Shown: piece after piece, positions 4,949 to 5,932 of the stretch | Layout of the letters: every line of letters starts with the position of its first letter | How positions within the stretch are numbered: position 1 is the first letter of the stretch | DNA from: Acidobacteriota bacterium | GTDB taxonomy: Bacteria; Acidobacteriota; Terriglobia; Acidiferrales; UBA7541 | NCBI GenBank assembly: GCA_003131705.1 | Contig: PKUY01000094.1 | Coordinates: 1 to 5,932 of the forward strand | Length of the DNA stretch: 5,932 bases | Direction of reading: 5' to 3' | Made by a program: the position numbers and the translations under genes | The notes under the pieces: model-generated | The model's database searches: none | Told to the model about the DNA's origin: nothing | The model's input: only the letters and a program-made list of their open reading frames with translations

Positions 4949-5737
4949 ATGTCTTCATCAACGGCAGGGAAACACGCGGGCTCAGGCGCGGCGCGACCTG
5001 CGATCGCTGAGCCTACGTTTGCCGAGCGAGCGCGTACATTGGTGTATCTGGGCCGAGTTGGCAGTCTCTCGACACTTTCGCGGAAACAGCAGGGGTTTCC
5101 ATTCGGGTCGGTGATGCCCTATGGACTGGACGACCATGCGAATCCCATCTTCCTCATCAGTACGATGGCCATGCACACTCACAATGTACAGGCGGACCCG
5201 CGTTCTAGCCTGTTAGTGACCCAGCCTGATGCCGTCGGCGATCCCTTGGGAGCGTCCAGGGTCACGTTGATAGGAAATGTTCTGCCGGTACCTGAAGCGG
5301 AGGTGGCTGAAGCGCGGAGACTCTACCTGGCACGTCATGCCAACAGCAAATACTGGGTGGACTTTGACGATTTTTCCTTTTACCGGATGAACGTTGTAGA
5401 CGTTTACGACGTGGGTGGCTTCGGGGTGATGGGCTGGGTCCCTGCCTCGGAATATTACAGCGGTCAACCCGACCCGCTGGCCGACTCTGCAATCGGCATC
5501 ATACAGCACATGAATACCGACCATGAGGATGCGCTCATCCTGCTTGCCCATGCATTGGCTGGAATGGACGCTCAGGAAGCAGCGATGACTTCAATTGACC
5601 GTCTGGGCTTCCACCTACGCTTGAAGACCCAAGACGGCACGCGTGGTGCCCGCATCGCATTCCCGGGGGAAGTGAGCAACCCGGCGGAAGTCAGAAAAGT
5701 TCTGGTCGATATGACTGCGCAGGCACGGCGAATGTGA
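4949..5737 (+). CDS. HugZ-family protein: PNPOx-like split barrel plus DUF2470
   Basis: This is a 262-residue cytosolic protein with the two-domain layout of the HugZ/haem-utilisation family. Residues of about 23-165 form an FMN-binding-type split barrel: ERARTLVYLGRVGSLSTLS at the start, then GFPFGSVMPYGLD, NPIFLIS, HTHNVQADPRSSLLV and GASRVTLIGNV, followed by the helix EARRLYLARH and the strand FYRMNVVDVYDVGGFG. Residues of about 177-258 are a DUF2470 domain with the hallmark HMNTDH (186-191) and DRLGFHLRL. HugZ proteins bind or degrade haem; others of this type act as flavin or pyridoxamine-phosphate oxidase-like proteins, or as chloroplast homologues (GluTRBP). The start at 4949 is chosen for GGGAG (4938-4942) six bases upstream. 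No haem uptake gene is nearby, so haem oxygenase activity is not proven. The C-terminal HugZ haem-ligand His residues cannot be assigned by eye. Confidence 0.88.
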   Translation: MSSSTAGKHAGSGAARPAIAEPTFAERARTLVYLGRVGSLSTLSRKQQGFPFGSVMPYGLDDHANPIFLISTMAMHTHNVQADPRSSLLVTQPDAVGDPLGASRVTLIGNVLPVPEAEVAEARRLYLARHANSKYWVDFDDFSFYRMNVVDVYDVGGFGVMGWVPASEYYSGQPDPLADSAIGIIQHMNTDHEDALILLAHALAGMDAQEAAMTSIDRLGFHLRLKTQDGTRGARIAFPGEVSNPAEVRKVLVDMTAQARRM

Positions 5738-5787
5738 GCCATCGTGCGACGCTCTACTATCTGTTTCGCATGAGGAAAGATTGATCC

Positions 5788-5932
5788 GTGAGAAACCTTT
5801 CCCACCTGTCTGGAAATGGTCCCGTTGACCTGAAACAGTTGCGGGCAACGCTAGCGAGAATGACTGACGCAGACTTGCTGAGATTCGGGAGCGCGAGTCG
5901 ATTTATGTGTTCCGCCTGAAGCGAACAAACCG
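5788..5932 (+). pseudogene. Frameshifted, partial small protein ('LLRFG..A.FMCSPEAN' type)
   Basis: From a GTG at 5788, preceded by GAGGAAAG (5772-5779), the frame reads MRNLSHLSGNGPVDLKQLRA, TLARMTDADLLRFGSASRFMCSA and then TGA (5917-5919). In the +1 frame the same site continues PEANKP to the window end (5915-5932). Removing one C from the TTCC run near 5911-5913 gives an uninterrupted ...RFMCSPEANKP. I recall an Acidobacteriota family of unknown function with 'M.D.ELLRFG.AAR.MCSP.AN.GKPP...F..QL.EAR.EWRRR', to which both sides of the break fit. So this is either a frameshifted pseudogene or a sequencing/assembly error, and the rest lies outside the window. The function is unknown and the family recall has not been checked by search. 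Confidence 0.5.

Noticed and set aside
4672..5010. Plus-strand frame of 112 codons ahead of the HugZ-like gene
   Set aside because: Its first dozen residues look protein-like but the rest does not. It runs through the long hairpin and overlaps the HugZ-like start in another frame.

Overview
The window looks like a low-density, accessory-type stretch of a chromosome from the Acidobacteriota (Terriglobia-like). This assignment is an inference. It rests on several small proteins whose sequences I recall as typical of that phylum: a DUF2934 protein, a DUF5818-like exported protein, an 84-aa protein starting MKTFEVSFRYQDRK, a 135-aa helical protein, and an 'LLRFG..A.FMCSPEAN' protein. Shine-Dalgarno sites are strong (AAGGAGG, AAGGAGA, AGGGGA) and GC content is moderate.

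Layout. Positions 1-400 hold a short leader and an 84-aa hypothetical gene (+). Positions 553-1815 are read on the minus strand: a DUF2934 gene, the tail of a lost gene (about 1502-1636), a 135-aa hypothetical gene, and the C-terminal lobe of a sugar-type periplasmic binding protein that has lost its front part. A 350-bp divergent region (1816-2166) carries two palindromes, one sitting where a MerR-type operator would sit. It leads into a two-gene unit on the plus strand: an exported Cys/Met/His-bearing protein and pterin-4a-carbinolamine dehydratase, joined by an ATGA overlap. A small two-helix membrane protein converges from the minus strand and its stop codon overlaps the dehydratase stop. 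Positions 3119-3597 hold no convincing gene. A 23-codon stump of peptide deformylase (3598-3669) follows, then an intact dodecin (3718-3918). After 366 bp without a convincing gene comes an unrecognised 119-aa protein (4285-4644), a spacer with a long hairpin (4796-4838), and a complete HugZ-type FMN/haem-family protein (4949-5737). The window ends inside a family gene that carries an apparent +1 frameshift.

The intact, identifiable genes are cofactor-related: dodecin (flavin), HugZ-like (split-barrel plus DUF2470) and PCD (pterin). They do not form one operon, and I see no evidence of a shared pathway. The most distinctive trait is gene decay. Four separate remnants lie between intact genes: a binding-protein C-terminus, a deformylase N-terminus, an orphan C-terminal tail and a frameshifted gene. 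I found no CRISPR array, tRNA, rRNA, insertion sequence or defence system. I do not see a convincing undescribed multi-gene system. The best leads are the MerR-like promoter, the deformylase stump that abuts the dodecin promoter, and the palindromes.
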